The position numbers and the translations under genes are program-made. From positions 1 to 17,953 of the forward strand of contig CAZOYP010000054.1 in the NCBI GenBank assembly GCA_964584125.1: DNA of 17,953 nt, read 5' to 3'. Origin of the DNA: Nitromaritima sp964584125. GTDB lineage: Bacteria > Nitrospinota > Nitrospinia > Nitrospinales > VA-1. This document shows positions 7,682 to 15,399 of this stretch, piece by piece (the first letter of the stretch is position 1; every line of letters starts with the position of its first letter). The notes beneath the pieces are model-generated. The model had not been told where the DNA came from. It was given only the letters and a program-made list of their open reading frames with translations, and did no database searches.

Positions 7682-8416
7682 TTATAAAACACGAAAAGTT
7701 TTTAATTTTATAAAAGACTCTGACTCCATAATATTTTTAACACCTTCATCCCCTAAATAGTTTTCAATCATAAGAAGAGTTTCTACGTTAACTAATGTTT
7801 TTGTCTCAGCTAAAGCCTTGGCAGAATCTGGATGAAGATAATTACGCCCAAGGTTTAAGTGCTTTATTTTTTTTAGTACTTTAGATTTTGCAAGAACTTT
7901 AACTCCCTTAACTGTAATGCCAGTTCGATAAAAATTTAATTTTCTAATATTTCCAAAACTCGGATTCAAGGCAAGAGTCATTAAAGTATCGTCTCCGACC
8001 TGATTTTCTTGAAAGTTTAAAACTTGCAATTTTTGAAAATGCACACATTTAACTATAGCCATAGCTCCGGCAGTATCGATATTGTTAAAGTGAATATCTA
8101 AAACTGAAAGTCCTTTCAAAAAAGAAGCTCCCGCCAACGCAAAGGCACCTTTATTTGCAATATTATTATCATTCAAGTAGAGGCGTTTAAGGTTTTTAAA
8201 CTTATCACATTGGAAAAGCTGAACTGCTCCTCTCCAAGTAATACTGTTGTTTGACAAATCTAAATCTTCAATATTAACAAGCTTTGAAGATTGTATTAAT
8301 GCCTCTACTCCCTCATCACCAATAAACTTTCCTTTAAGTTCAATGGTATCCCCTCCTTCCGATAGTGATTCTTCAATAAGCCTATCTATATAATCAATTT
8401 TTAGTTGGGAGACCAT
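7682..8416 (-). CDS. Leucine-rich-repeat protein (ribonuclease-inhibitor-like)
   Basis: The protein has 244 residues from the ATG at 8416. It consists almost entirely of eight consecutive leucine-rich repeats of 27 residues, with cores such as DLDLSNNSITWRGAVQLF, RLYLNDNNIANKGAFAL and HLNLGRNYLHPDSAKALAE. The LxLxxNxI...GA..L pattern is that of the ribonuclease-inhibitor class, giving a curved alpha/beta horseshoe used for protein binding. No signal peptide or membrane segment is seen, so it is probably cytosolic. A GTG at 8464 would lengthen it by 16 residues, but would overlap the upstream gene by 71 bp; the ATG gives a 23-bp overlap that suits translational coupling. Upstream is a SUMF1-like protein, downstream an acidic orphan. 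The binding partner is unknown. Confidence 0.85.
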   Translation of the reverse strand: MVSQLKIDYIDRLIEESLSEGGDTIELKGKFIGDEGVEALIQSSKLVNIEDLDLSNNSITWRGAVQLFQCDKFKNLKRLYLNDNNIANKGAFALAGASFLKGLSVLDIHFNNIDTAGAMAIVKCVHFQKLQVLNFQENQVGDDTLMTLALNPSFGNIRKLNFYRTGITVKGVKVLAKSKVLKKIKHLNLGRNYLHPDSAKALAETKTLVNVETLLMIENYLGDEGVKNIMESESFIKLKTFRVL

Positions 8417-9191
8417 CGAGAATATTGCCTTTGATATTAATTGCACATCTAAAACCGACGTCACTAAAATATCGAGATGAAGGATGGCTCCAGTCCCTAT
8501 AGCCAGTTGCCATCGCTATAATACTATCGGAATAGGCTCCTCCACGGCGAACCTTCATAATACCGCTCTTTGGACCCATTGGATCTTTTAACATATCTGA
8601 TACTTGATAACCGGGAGCCATCCAGTCACTAACCCACTCCCAAACATTCCCTCCCATATCATAGAGCCCATTTATATTCGGTGGATAACTACCGACTGGA
8701 GCAGATTTATCTCTCATCTCTAATCCCCCTCTTCCTTGCTTTTGGTTGGGATCAAAATCTTTACCCCATGGAAATTCGCAACCATTACCTTTTCCTGCTG
8801 CTTTTTCCCACTGAGCTTCCGTGGGAAGTGTTTTGCCTATAAGATAACAGTAATCCAACGCCTCATACCAACTCACATTGGTAACCGGACATTCATCGCA
8901 TTTTGATAGCCGACTGCGGCGTAATTTATGATCAGGGATAGCTTCCTCAAACCTTCTATTTGTAACTTCAAAGCGGTCTATCATAAATTCATTAAGATAA
9001 ACCATATGTTCAGGAGCTCCATGTAAAGGACCAAACTGATTGCAGCCCATTCGAAACTTACCTGATGAGATCGAAACCATATTGTCAGTGATATTTCTAT
9101 TTCCTATATTTTTAGAAAAAGCAATATCGAAGAATAAAATATGGCCAATCAAAAAAGAAAATTGAATATAAATTCGCACAAAAAAATACAA
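8394..9191 (-). CDS. Exported SUMF1/FGE-fold protein lacking the catalytic cysteines
   Basis: The protein has 265 residues. An N-terminal hydrophobic stretch (about 8-25, FSFLIGHILFFDIAFS) is a likely signal peptide or anchor. The rest is a formylglycine-generating-enzyme (sulfatase-modifying factor) fold: MVSISSGKFRMGC, TLPTEAQWEKAA (121-132), GGNVWEW (180-186), VRRGGAY (214-220) and GFRCA (246-250). In true FGE, two catalytic copper-binding cysteines follow the RGGS(Y/W) motif; here that segment reads SDSIIAMATGYRDW, without cysteine. It is therefore probably not a sulfatase activator but a member of the large non-catalytic or repurposed C-type-lectin-like group. The TTG at 9191 keeps the signal peptide; a GTG at 9179 is an alternative. 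It starts 8 nt after metF and overlaps the leucine-rich-repeat gene. Confidence 0.85.
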   Translation of the reverse strand: MYFFVRIYIQFSFLIGHILFFDIAFSKNIGNRNITDNMVSISSGKFRMGCNQFGPLHGAPEHMVYLNEFMIDRFEVTNRRFEEAIPDHKLRRSRLSKCDECPVTNVSWYEALDYCYLIGKTLPTEAQWEKAAGKGNGCEFPWGKDFDPNQKQGRGGLEMRDKSAPVGSYPPNINGLYDMGGNVWEWVSDWMAPGYQVSDMLKDPMGPKSGIMKVRRGGAYSDSIIAMATGYRDWSHPSSRYFSDVGFRCAINIKGNILDGLPTKN

Positions 9192-9199
9192 TCAAAAGA

Positions 9200-10069
9200 T
9201 TATTTCGTCATCATTAAACGTTGAAGTATTGATAGCGTTGCCCTAGAACGATTTAATGTATAAAAATGGATACCAGGAACTCCTGCTATTAACAACTCCT
9301 CACATTGATTAGTCGCATGATCAACCCCTATTTGATAAACAGATTCAGGATCACCCTGAGCTGCCTCAAGGCGAACCATCAAGTCAGTCGGGATAGTAGC
9401 TCCACACATTTTTGTAAATCTTTTTATTTGCTTTAAATTAAGTATAGGCATAATTCCAGGAATCACAGGAACATCAACTCCAATTTTTCTCAAATTAGCA
9501 ACAAAGTCTATGTAGTATTTATTATCAAAGAATAGCTGCGTAACTATAAAGCTGGCACCTGCAAGAACCTTTTTTTGTAGATAAAATAAATCTTCTTCAA
9601 GATTATTTGATTCTGGATGCCCCTCGGGATAACCAGCCACACCAACACAAAAAGAAAAATTTTCTCTTACAAACTGGACTAACTCGGCTGCATAACCAAA
9701 CCCATTATCGGGTTTTGTAAAATTTTCTTCTCCCGCTGGGGGATCTCCCCGAAGCGCTAAAACGTTATCTACATTTTGTTTTTTAATATCTTTCAGAGCT
9801 CTTAAAATTTCATTAGAACTATGTCCCACGCACGTCAAGTGTGCCATACTTTCGAGACCAATTTGCTTTTTTATACGACCAACCAAGTCGATAGTTTTTG
9901 AACGTGTGCTTCCACCAGCACCATAAGTAACTGACACAAATGCTGGATTCCAGGATTTTAAATTATTTATTGTTTCAAATAACTGATCAAAGCCGATGTT
10001 GTCTTTTGGCGGAAAAAATTCAAAAGAAAAAGCGGGGTTGTCTTGTTTTATTATATCAATAATTTTCAT
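9200..10069 (-). CDS. metF: Methylenetetrahydrofolate reductase
   Basis: The protein has 289 residues, the normal length for bacterial MetF. It is the FAD enzyme that reduces 5,10-methylene-THF to 5-methyl-THF for methionine synthesis or, in some lineages, the methyl branch of the reductive acetyl-CoA pathway. Visible signatures are FSFEFFPPK near the N-terminus with the catalytic Glu (E17), SVTYGAGGSTR (46-56), HLTCVGH (77-83), ALRGDPP (105-111), VAGYPEGHPES, TQLFFDNKYYIDF and IPGIMPI. The start is an ATG at 10069, with no strong Shine-Dalgarno. It leads a tightly packed cluster with the SUMF1-like and leucine-rich-repeat genes; there is no obvious functional link to them. A weak promoter-like pair (TTGAGG, 17 nt, TTAAAT) lies in the 94-bp gap upstream. 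Confidence 0.96.
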   Translation of the reverse strand: MKIIDIIKQDNPAFSFEFFPPKDNIGFDQLFETINNLKSWNPAFVSVTYGAGGSTRSKTIDLVGRIKKQIGLESMAHLTCVGHSSNEILRALKDIKKQNVDNVLALRGDPPAGEENFTKPDNGFGYAAELVQFVRENFSFCVGVAGYPEGHPESNNLEEDLFYLQKKVLAGASFIVTQLFFDNKYYIDFVANLRKIGVDVPVIPGIMPILNLKQIKRFTKMCGATIPTDLMVRLEAAQGDPESVYQIGVDHATNQCEELLIAGVPGIHFYTLNRSRATLSILQRLMMTK

Positions 10070-10163
10070 AAGCCATTAATATCGCAAAATAATTTAATAT
10101 TTAGAAATTAATAGCCTCAAAATATGGTTAATACTAGGTACCAGCATATTAGGTTGGATTAAA

Positions 10164-10661
10164 TCAATCATAAATGTGGAACTTTTTTAAATAAGACACA
10201 AAGCTTACAACATTTACTAGTTCGATAGGTTCTTCTTCTATCAGTTTAACTGCTTTTTCATCAAAGTAACCTGTAGTAATAAATATGCCTCTTGAAGCAC
10301 CTTCGCCTTTGACGGTATCTATAAAACCTTTAACCTTTATAGAATCGACTGTTTTATTGGGTGGATCTATTATACATAAAGCCAAGTATATTCCACCAAC
10401 AACTGGCGTTTCATCAATCATTGCTATTTCCAGTTCGCTATTATTGGCCCAGACAGAATGCTTATGTTCAAGATTAAACTTGGTAAGAAACTCAACACAC
10501 TTTTCTTCAAAAGCATCTTGGTTTGTTAGGAAATTGGGTATATCAGACGAGTCTTCAAAATTTAACTGATCTTGCGGTGCAGGAGGGGCTGTATTTTTCA
10601 ACAGAACTATTAAAACAATACCTACTAAAAAAGCAACCCCGGATATTAGGAAAAGTCCCAC
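10164..10661 (-). CDS. Membrane-anchored Mrr-like (restriction-endonuclease-fold) protein, active site apparently lost
   Basis: The protein has 165 residues. Residues 2-22 form one hydrophobic segment, followed by a proline-rich linker (TAPPAPQ) and a soluble domain from about residue 47. The C-terminal half resembles the Mrr-type restriction-endonuclease fold: GGIYLALCIID is the core strand, ASRGIFITTGYFDEKAV (122-138) matches the family's G.F(V/I)TT..F...A segment, and IELVNVVSFVSYLKK matches the ieLidg..L..ll end. In active Mrr nucleases the core strand carries QxK; here it reads ALCII, so catalysis is unlikely. Its start is a GTG that overlaps the preceding stop in TAGTG, coupling it to the 60-residue gene and thus to the cytochrome operon. 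A role in assembly or scaffolding of that complex is speculation. The fold assignment is moderate. Confidence 0.7.
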   Translation of the reverse strand: MGLFLISGVAFLVGIVLIVLLKNTAPPAPQDQLNFEDSSDIPNFLTNQDAFEEKCVEFLTKFNLEHKHSVWANNSELEIAMIDETPVVGGIYLALCIIDPPNKTVDSIKVKGFIDTVKGEGASRGIFITTGYFDEKAVKLIEEEPIELVNVVSFVSYLKKFHIYD

Positions 10662-10843
10662 TATTTAATCATTTCGTCCCATATTTTTTCTTTTTCGCCA
10701 TTCTTAATATGACGATCGTTCGCAACCATCTGGCGAATGGCAATCCAGAATACAAAGCCAACAATCGGAAGCATGGCTCCAATGGGCATATTATCAGGTT
10801 TTAATGCAATAAGAAGAAAGTTTTCTAAAGGTGATAGTTCCAT
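10661..10843 (-). CDS. Small single-pass membrane protein of the cytochrome operon
   Basis: A 60-residue protein starting MELSPLENFLLIALKPDN, with one clear membrane segment (about 23-37, MLPIVGFVFWIAIRQ) and a charged C-terminus (NDRHIKNGEKEKIWDEMIK). It lies 95 nt downstream of the octaheme cytochrome gene and overlaps the next gene by one base in TAGTG. Such tiny single-span proteins next to respiratory complexes are often accessory subunits, which would be the natural guess here. No family is recognised. Its operon position, ATG start and typical membrane topology argue that it is real. Confidence 0.7.
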   Translation of the reverse strand: MELSPLENFLLIALKPDNMPIGAMLPIVGFVFWIAIRQMVANDRHIKNGEKEKIWDEMIK

Positions 10844-10938
10844 ATTCTATATCTTCAATTAAAATGTTTATCGCCAATATTACTCTTTATCCTCTTGTTA
10901 AAGCAATAAAAATCAATTAAAAAAAATTGCTTCTTCAT

Positions 10939-13638
10939 CTATTCGTCCTCGTCCTCGTCCTCGTCTTCGTCTTCGTCTTCTCCATCACCTTCCTCACCAT
11001 CTTCTTCTTCCCCCAGAGCAAGGGAATCATCGTATTCTGCGGTATTATAGGATATTAGATAGTTCTTAATAGAGTCGACTTGGGCGTCAATTGAACCGAT
11101 GCTTTTGAGTTCCTTATATTTATTTTTTACAACTAGCTCTTCACCCTTTTTCTCCCAATGAGAGGGCATCTTAGTCCAAGGGATCATTTCTCTAGTATGC
11201 TTCAACCATTTTGGAATCCAATCTTGCCGCAATCGATCTCCGGCTATACTAAACTCTATGCCCTTTTCTCCCTCATCATGGCAGTTACCGCACTCCATAT
11301 AGTTAACCGCCTTAACTCCTGTTTCAATTTGATCCTTAGCCTTAACAGTGTTAACACCAGCTTCATATTTGTTCTTCGAAGGTGACATAGCTTCAAAATA
11401 AGCAGTCAAGTCTCGAACCTCTTTATCTGTAAAAGAAAAAGTTGGCATACGGACTTTCACCCATTTTCTAACAGGAGTTGGATTCTTTAGAAAAGAAAAT
11501 AGCCAAGACCCTTTAATTCTTTCCCCTACATGATAGCTTCCCAATTCCAGTGGCGGGGGATATAATGCTTTTGCTTTAATATATTTTTGTATAACTCCAC
11601 CCTCTCCTTCAACGTGATGGCAGCCTTTACAATTATATTTTGTGATAAGACGGCGGCCTGTCTCAAGAATCTGTTCTTTTTCAGTAAGCTTTTTCCTGTA
11701 TCCCTCTGGAATCGTTGTACCGTTAAATCCTTTTAACATAACAACCAAAGCATCGATCTCATCTGGTGCTAAACCAAAATTTGGCATCTTGTCTAGCACG
11801 CGTTCAGTGCGAAAAGAATCGGGCTTTTTCAATTTAGTGCGCACCCAAGCTTCCCAAGTATGCGGTATATGGGAGTCACCATACTCTAACTCACTGGTCA
11901 TTTTACGACCAAAAGCTGATAGTTCCGGTCCTATCCTCCCTTCCTTCTCCATTCCGTTAATGTCATGACAGGCATAACAACCCCGGGACCTAACAACTTT
12001 CTTACCATGATCTATTAGAGCTTGATTACTGATAGCTTTATTAATACCAGGGATCAAATTTTTTTCACCATGCAGCATGAGATATGAAGCTATATCATTA
12101 GCCTGATCTTTAGAAAGTCTGAGATTGGGCATCAGGCTTTTATGGTTGTAGCTTTTTGGATTACTCAGCCACGTTGTTACCCAATCAGCGTTCACTTTAC
12201 TGGCAATTCTACTAAGATCTGGGCCAAATACCTCGCCATTACCATCAATCTCATGACAAGCAAGGCAACCAACAGTATTAAAAAGTTTTTTTCCTTTCTC
12301 TGGATCACCAAATACAAACTTTTCAGCGAGAGTGTAATCTTTATCAGAGGATGCCATTAGATAAGCCGTAACACCAAAGGCATCTTTATCATCAAATCCA
12401 AAGTTCGGCATTCTTGTTTTTGGCAAATATTCTTTTGGGTTTTTAACCCAGCGATAAAGCCAACTAGGATCAACTTTAGATGAGATGCGGTTTAATCGTG
12501 GCCCGACCTTTGCTTCCTCACTATAACCATCTGCCAAATGACATCCATGGCAGCCAAGTTTAAGGAAAAGCTGTTTTCCCTTTGATAAAATAGGAGCGCC
12601 TTCAAGGTTTATAACTTCAGCGTGGCAATTACGACAAGTTGCTTGCTGAAAAATACCAAGGTTCATTGGCTCATTAATCTCAGCTGTCTGGTCCATTTCA
12701 TGGTGAGATCCATGGGCATCTTCCGCCGGTGCCGTTGCTGTACCCTGACCAAGGTGACACCATGTACAACCCGTTTCCAGGGGAGGATGTTTATTAATTA
12801 GAATATCTAAATTCGGGTGAGTCTTGAGGGGTTGTTCATGTTGCTCATAATATTTATCTTTATAAGAAATATGACATGTTTGGCATCGGTCAACCTTGTA
12901 AATTATTTCGGAAAAATTATTCTTACCAAATCCTGGAATAACTGTCTGCTCAACTGCAGAAGGTCGATAGATAAAGGGAAATGGTTTGAAATAATCCATT
13001 GTACGCTGCGCAGCATCTCTTTCACGAGTAAGATTTTTAAATTCTTTTTCTAATTTTTCTCGCTCCGCCTTCTCCGCTAAAAGTTTGTCTTCGGCTATAC
13101 CAAGCAGTCTTTCTTTCTCTTCGATTTGAGGAACCCAACTATCAACAATTTTTTCAATACTTTTGACTTTGTCTAATTGAACATCATAATTTTCACCCTC
13201 GTGCATTGCTTTCTTGTAATAGTAATAAGCCTCATCAAGGTTACTTCCAGCAAACTTTTTTCCTTCTACAACTTCTGCAAGTTTTATTTCTGCTTCTAAA
13301 ACCTCATCAAGCAAGTCTTGAAATTTATCTGAATCTTCTAGGTTGTTTTCTACTTGACTTAAGTTATTAGTTATTTCTTGTTCTTTAGAACTAATTTCTT
13401 TGTCAATATTTTTCCATTTTTCTTCAGCTCTTGCATACTGAGTCTCGAAGTATTCACCTTGATACTGTTTAAATCCTCGTCGAGTGTATTCGTCGTCCCA
13501 AAAAGACCATAGAGTCACAAACAAAAGGGCTCCAGATGTCACGAAGAAAAGAAAACTAAACGAAGTTTCCTCGTCAACAAACGGTTTACTTTCTTCGCTT
13601 GATTCGTCTTTTGGTTTTATTTCTTCAGAGTCACTCAA
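10939..13638 (-). CDS. Membrane-anchored octaheme c-type cytochrome of the bc complex
   Basis: The protein has 899 residues. An acidic N-terminus leads into one membrane helix (about 28-46), then a long coiled coil (about 65-215), then eight CxxCH heme sites at residues 252, 291, 335, 363, 458, 554, 670 and 783. The last five each have a downstream Met-Pro (M410, M503, M618, M731, M824) and repeat about every 95-115 residues, so they look like five tandem class I cytochrome c modules with His/Met ligation. The first three lack this and are probably bis-His. The C-terminus is a run of about 25 acidic residues. The protein is expected in the periplasm, taking electrons from the Rieske/cytochrome b complex. 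TTG start with GAGG 7 nt upstream. It lies 45 nt after subunit IV. Confidence 0.93.
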   Translation of the reverse strand: MSDSEEIKPKDESSEESKPFVDEETSFSFLFFVTSGALLFVTLWSFWDDEYTRRGFKQYQGEYFETQYARAEEKWKNIDKEISSKEQEITNNLSQVENNLEDSDKFQDLLDEVLEAEIKLAEVVEGKKFAGSNLDEAYYYYKKAMHEGENYDVQLDKVKSIEKIVDSWVPQIEEKERLLGIAEDKLLAEKAEREKLEKEFKNLTRERDAAQRTMDYFKPFPFIYRPSAVEQTVIPGFGKNNFSEIIYKVDRCQTCHISYKDKYYEQHEQPLKTHPNLDILINKHPPLETGCTWCHLGQGTATAPAEDAHGSHHEMDQTAEINEPMNLGIFQQATCRNCHAEVINLEGAPILSKGKQLFLKLGCHGCHLADGYSEEAKVGPRLNRISSKVDPSWLYRWVKNPKEYLPKTRMPNFGFDDKDAFGVTAYLMASSDKDYTLAEKFVFGDPEKGKKLFNTVGCLACHEIDGNGEVFGPDLSRIASKVNADWVTTWLSNPKSYNHKSLMPNLRLSKDQANDIASYLMLHGEKNLIPGINKAISNQALIDHGKKVVRSRGCYACHDINGMEKEGRIGPELSAFGRKMTSELEYGDSHIPHTWEAWVRTKLKKPDSFRTERVLDKMPNFGLAPDEIDALVVMLKGFNGTTIPEGYRKKLTEKEQILETGRRLITKYNCKGCHHVEGEGGVIQKYIKAKALYPPPLELGSYHVGERIKGSWLFSFLKNPTPVRKWVKVRMPTFSFTDKEVRDLTAYFEAMSPSKNKYEAGVNTVKAKDQIETGVKAVNYMECGNCHDEGEKGIEFSIAGDRLRQDWIPKWLKHTREMIPWTKMPSHWEKKGEELVVKNKYKELKSIGSIDAQVDSIKNYLISYNTAEYDDSLALGEEEDGEEGDGEDEDEDEDEDEDE
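10943..10978 (-). repeat. Tandem hexanucleotide repeat encoding (Asp-Glu)n tail
   Basis: On the plus strand the sequence is three TCGTCC units followed by three TCGTCT units, with no interruption. On the coding strand it makes alternating GAC and GAG/GAA codons, the last residues of the octaheme cytochrome. Because the unit is six bases, copy-number change by slippage would alter tail length without a frameshift. Confidence 0.9.
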
Positions 13639-13645
13639 TCTTAAA

Positions 13646-13649
13646 CCTC
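13646..13649 (-). promoter_or_regulatory. Shine-Dalgarno deciding the TTG start of the octaheme cytochrome
   Basis: GAGG lies 7 nt before the TTG at 13638, and there is no ATG before the membrane helix, so translation starts at TTG. Confidence 0.7.
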
Positions 13650-13683
13650 AATTGAAGTCAGGAAAAATAACTTAAATACCAAT

Positions 13684-14439
13684 TTAAAAATTTATCCAAG
13701 GTGTAACTAATATATACTTAATATTAAATCCAATTCTCAAAACGATCTTGATCACAATACCCACCATGATGAGATACAGCTGAATCTTAATAAACATACG
13801 TAAAAAACCAACCGTTTTGATGGCTTTTCGTTCCATGAAAAAATAAACCGCGGTGCCAATAGCAAAATAGGCACTAAGAATCGCCCCACCAACCAACATG
13901 GCCATATTATAGGTTCGCACTCCAAGCGCATAGGGTAAGTCCACATTTACCAGAGCAACTACTTTGTGTGGATCCCAGTATTGCCAAGGCATAAACAAAT
14001 TCCAACCGGGTCCCCGCAAAAAAACACCCATGATAATAAGTGCGATCCATAGAACCAAAAACCCAAAACTGTATACCCAGATAGCAACTTTTCTTTCGTG
14101 GTATGTGTAATATCCGTTTCCTTTTGGATTTACATCAAGGTATGGGATTAACATGAGTCCAACAATGATAAGAACGGGCGCTATAACTCCAGCGAACCAG
14201 GGATCAAAATAAACGAGAATATCTTGGAGTCCAAGAAAGTACCAAGGGGCTTTAGAAGGGTTTGGAGTCTTCGTAGGATTAGCTGCTTCTTCCAACGGCG
14301 CATCGATGACAATTGACCAGACTGTAAGACCGATTATTACAAAAAGCGCACAGAGAAACTCAAGCCGTACGAGATAAGGCCACACATGAACCTTTTCTTC
14401 TAATCCCTCAACTTTGGGTTTTGGATTATCCGCTGCCAT
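13684..14439 (-). CDS. Cytochrome b subunit IV-like (C-terminal cytochrome b half)
   Basis: The protein has 251 residues and corresponds to the C-terminal half of cytochrome b (subunit IV, PetD-like), which helps form the quinol-oxidising Qo site. The Qo motif region reads NPSKAPWYFLGLQD (60-73): the PEWY of proteobacterial and mitochondrial bc1 appears here as APWY (64-67), without the Glu, as in many split b/subunit IV complexes. LRGPGWNLFMPW (141-152) is a further family motif. About five membrane helices are predicted (26-44, 84-100, 118-141, 181-200, 218-236), two more than plant subunit IV. ATG start with a weak purine-rich stretch upstream. It lies 52 nt after the cytochrome b gene and 45 nt before the octaheme cytochrome. 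The extra helices could contact the anchor of that cytochrome. Confidence 0.93.
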   Translation of the reverse strand: MAADNPKPKVEGLEEKVHVWPYLVRLEFLCALFVIIGLTVWSIVIDAPLEEAANPTKTPNPSKAPWYFLGLQDILVYFDPWFAGVIAPVLIIVGLMLIPYLDVNPKGNGYYTYHERKVAIWVYSFGFLVLWIALIIMGVFLRGPGWNLFMPWQYWDPHKVVALVNVDLPYALGVRTYNMAMLVGGAILSAYFAIGTAVYFFMERKAIKTVGFLRMFIKIQLYLIMVGIVIKIVLRIGFNIKYILVTPWINF

Positions 14440-14491
14440 AGAAAAATCTCTCTATTTATAAATTAACAGGTATTTAGTTTACTATTAAATA

Positions 14492-15325
14492 TTAAAGAGG
14501 GCCTGATATACCGCCGTCTTTCCTAATACGCCAGAAATGTACAATCATCAAAGCACCAGCGACCAAGGGAATAAAAATACAGTGCAACACATAAAAACGA
14601 AGGAGCGCGGGTGGACCCACTAGACTACCGCCAAGAAGCATGGAACGAGCATCGTATCTGGGGCTAACACCAAAAACATATTCTTGAAAGGGTCCTTCAT
14701 GGCCGAGAAATGGTGTTGCGCGAGCCATATTTGTTCCAACGGTAACAGCCCACATAGCAAGCTGGTCCCATGGCAAAAGGTAACCGGTGAAACTAAGTAG
14801 TAAGGTAAATGTAACTAGAAATACACCAATCACCCAATTGAATTCGCGAGGTGGTTTATAGGAGCCAGTCAAAAAAACCCTAAACATGTGAAGCCATACA
14901 GTTATAACCATGGCATGAGCAGCCCATCGGTGCATATTGCGCATCAACATCCCGAAAGGTACATCATATTGAAGATATTTCATGTCAAAATATGCATACT
15001 CTCCAACTGGTCGGTAATAAAACATGAGAATTACACCCGTAACAACAGTGGAAAGGAATAAAAGAAACGTGATTCCTCCCATGCACCAGGTGAACTTTAT
15101 TCTAAGGGCATGTCGATGAATTTTAACTGGATGAAGATGGAGCCACACATTACTTACAATTTGCAACACCCGATTTCTTGGTGTATCAGCATATCCGTGT
15201 CGAAAGCTAGAGGTCCATAGCTGTGAATTTAAAACCTCTTTTTTAACCTCTTCATATAATTCCCCACTTTTTAGCTTTTCAACTAGAGTCGCTAAAGTAG
15301 GAATTTCCGGTTTCTTTGTTGCCAA
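14492..15325 (-). CDS. Cytochrome b6-like subunit (N-terminal cytochrome b half)
   Basis: The protein has 277 residues and four core membrane helices. The b-heme ligands are H132 and H146 in helix B (MHRW...LHMFR) and H248 and H263 in helix D. The helix D spacing, H-X14-H, is that of cytochrome b6, whereas bc1 has X13. WCMGGIT (80-86) matches the b6 segment YCLGGIT, whose Cys covalently holds the extra heme ci (cn); C81 is conserved, so a third heme on the quinone-reduction side is likely. FYYRPVGE and SFTGYLLPWDQ are also typical. The soluble N-terminus before helix A is about 70 residues, longer than in chloroplast b6. The start is TTG with GGAGG 9 nt upstream. It sits between the Rieske and subunit IV genes. 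Confidence 0.95.
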   Translation of the reverse strand: MATKKPEIPTLATLVEKLKSGELYEEVKKEVLNSQLWTSSFRHGYADTPRNRVLQIVSNVWLHLHPVKIHRHALRIKFTWCMGGITFLLFLSTVVTGVILMFYYRPVGEYAYFDMKYLQYDVPFGMLMRNMHRWAAHAMVITVWLHMFRVFLTGSYKPPREFNWVIGVFLVTFTLLLSFTGYLLPWDQLAMWAVTVGTNMARATPFLGHEGPFQEYVFGVSPRYDARSMLLGGSLVGPPALLRFYVLHCIFIPLVAGALMIVHFWRIRKDGGISGPL

Positions 15326-15334
15326 AATAAAAAT

Positions 15335-15339
15335 CCTCC
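15335..15339 (-). promoter_or_regulatory. Shine-Dalgarno deciding the TTG start of cytochrome b6-like gene
   Basis: A perfect GGAGG lies 9 nt upstream of the TTG at 15325. No ATG occurs before the membrane core, so the TTG start (MATKKPE) is well supported. Confidence 0.8.
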
Positions 15340-15399
15340 AAAAATAAAAAAGAACAACGGCAAAGAAAACTTATAAAAATAAATGACCCAAAGTTAAGA

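Noticed and set aside
8394..9191. True formylglycine-generating enzyme
   Set aside because: The catalytic Cys pair after RGGxY is absent, so only the fold is claimed.
10523..10804. 93-residue plus-strand ORF antisense to the small membrane protein
   Set aside because: No motif or ribosome-binding site, and it is opposite to two better supported genes.
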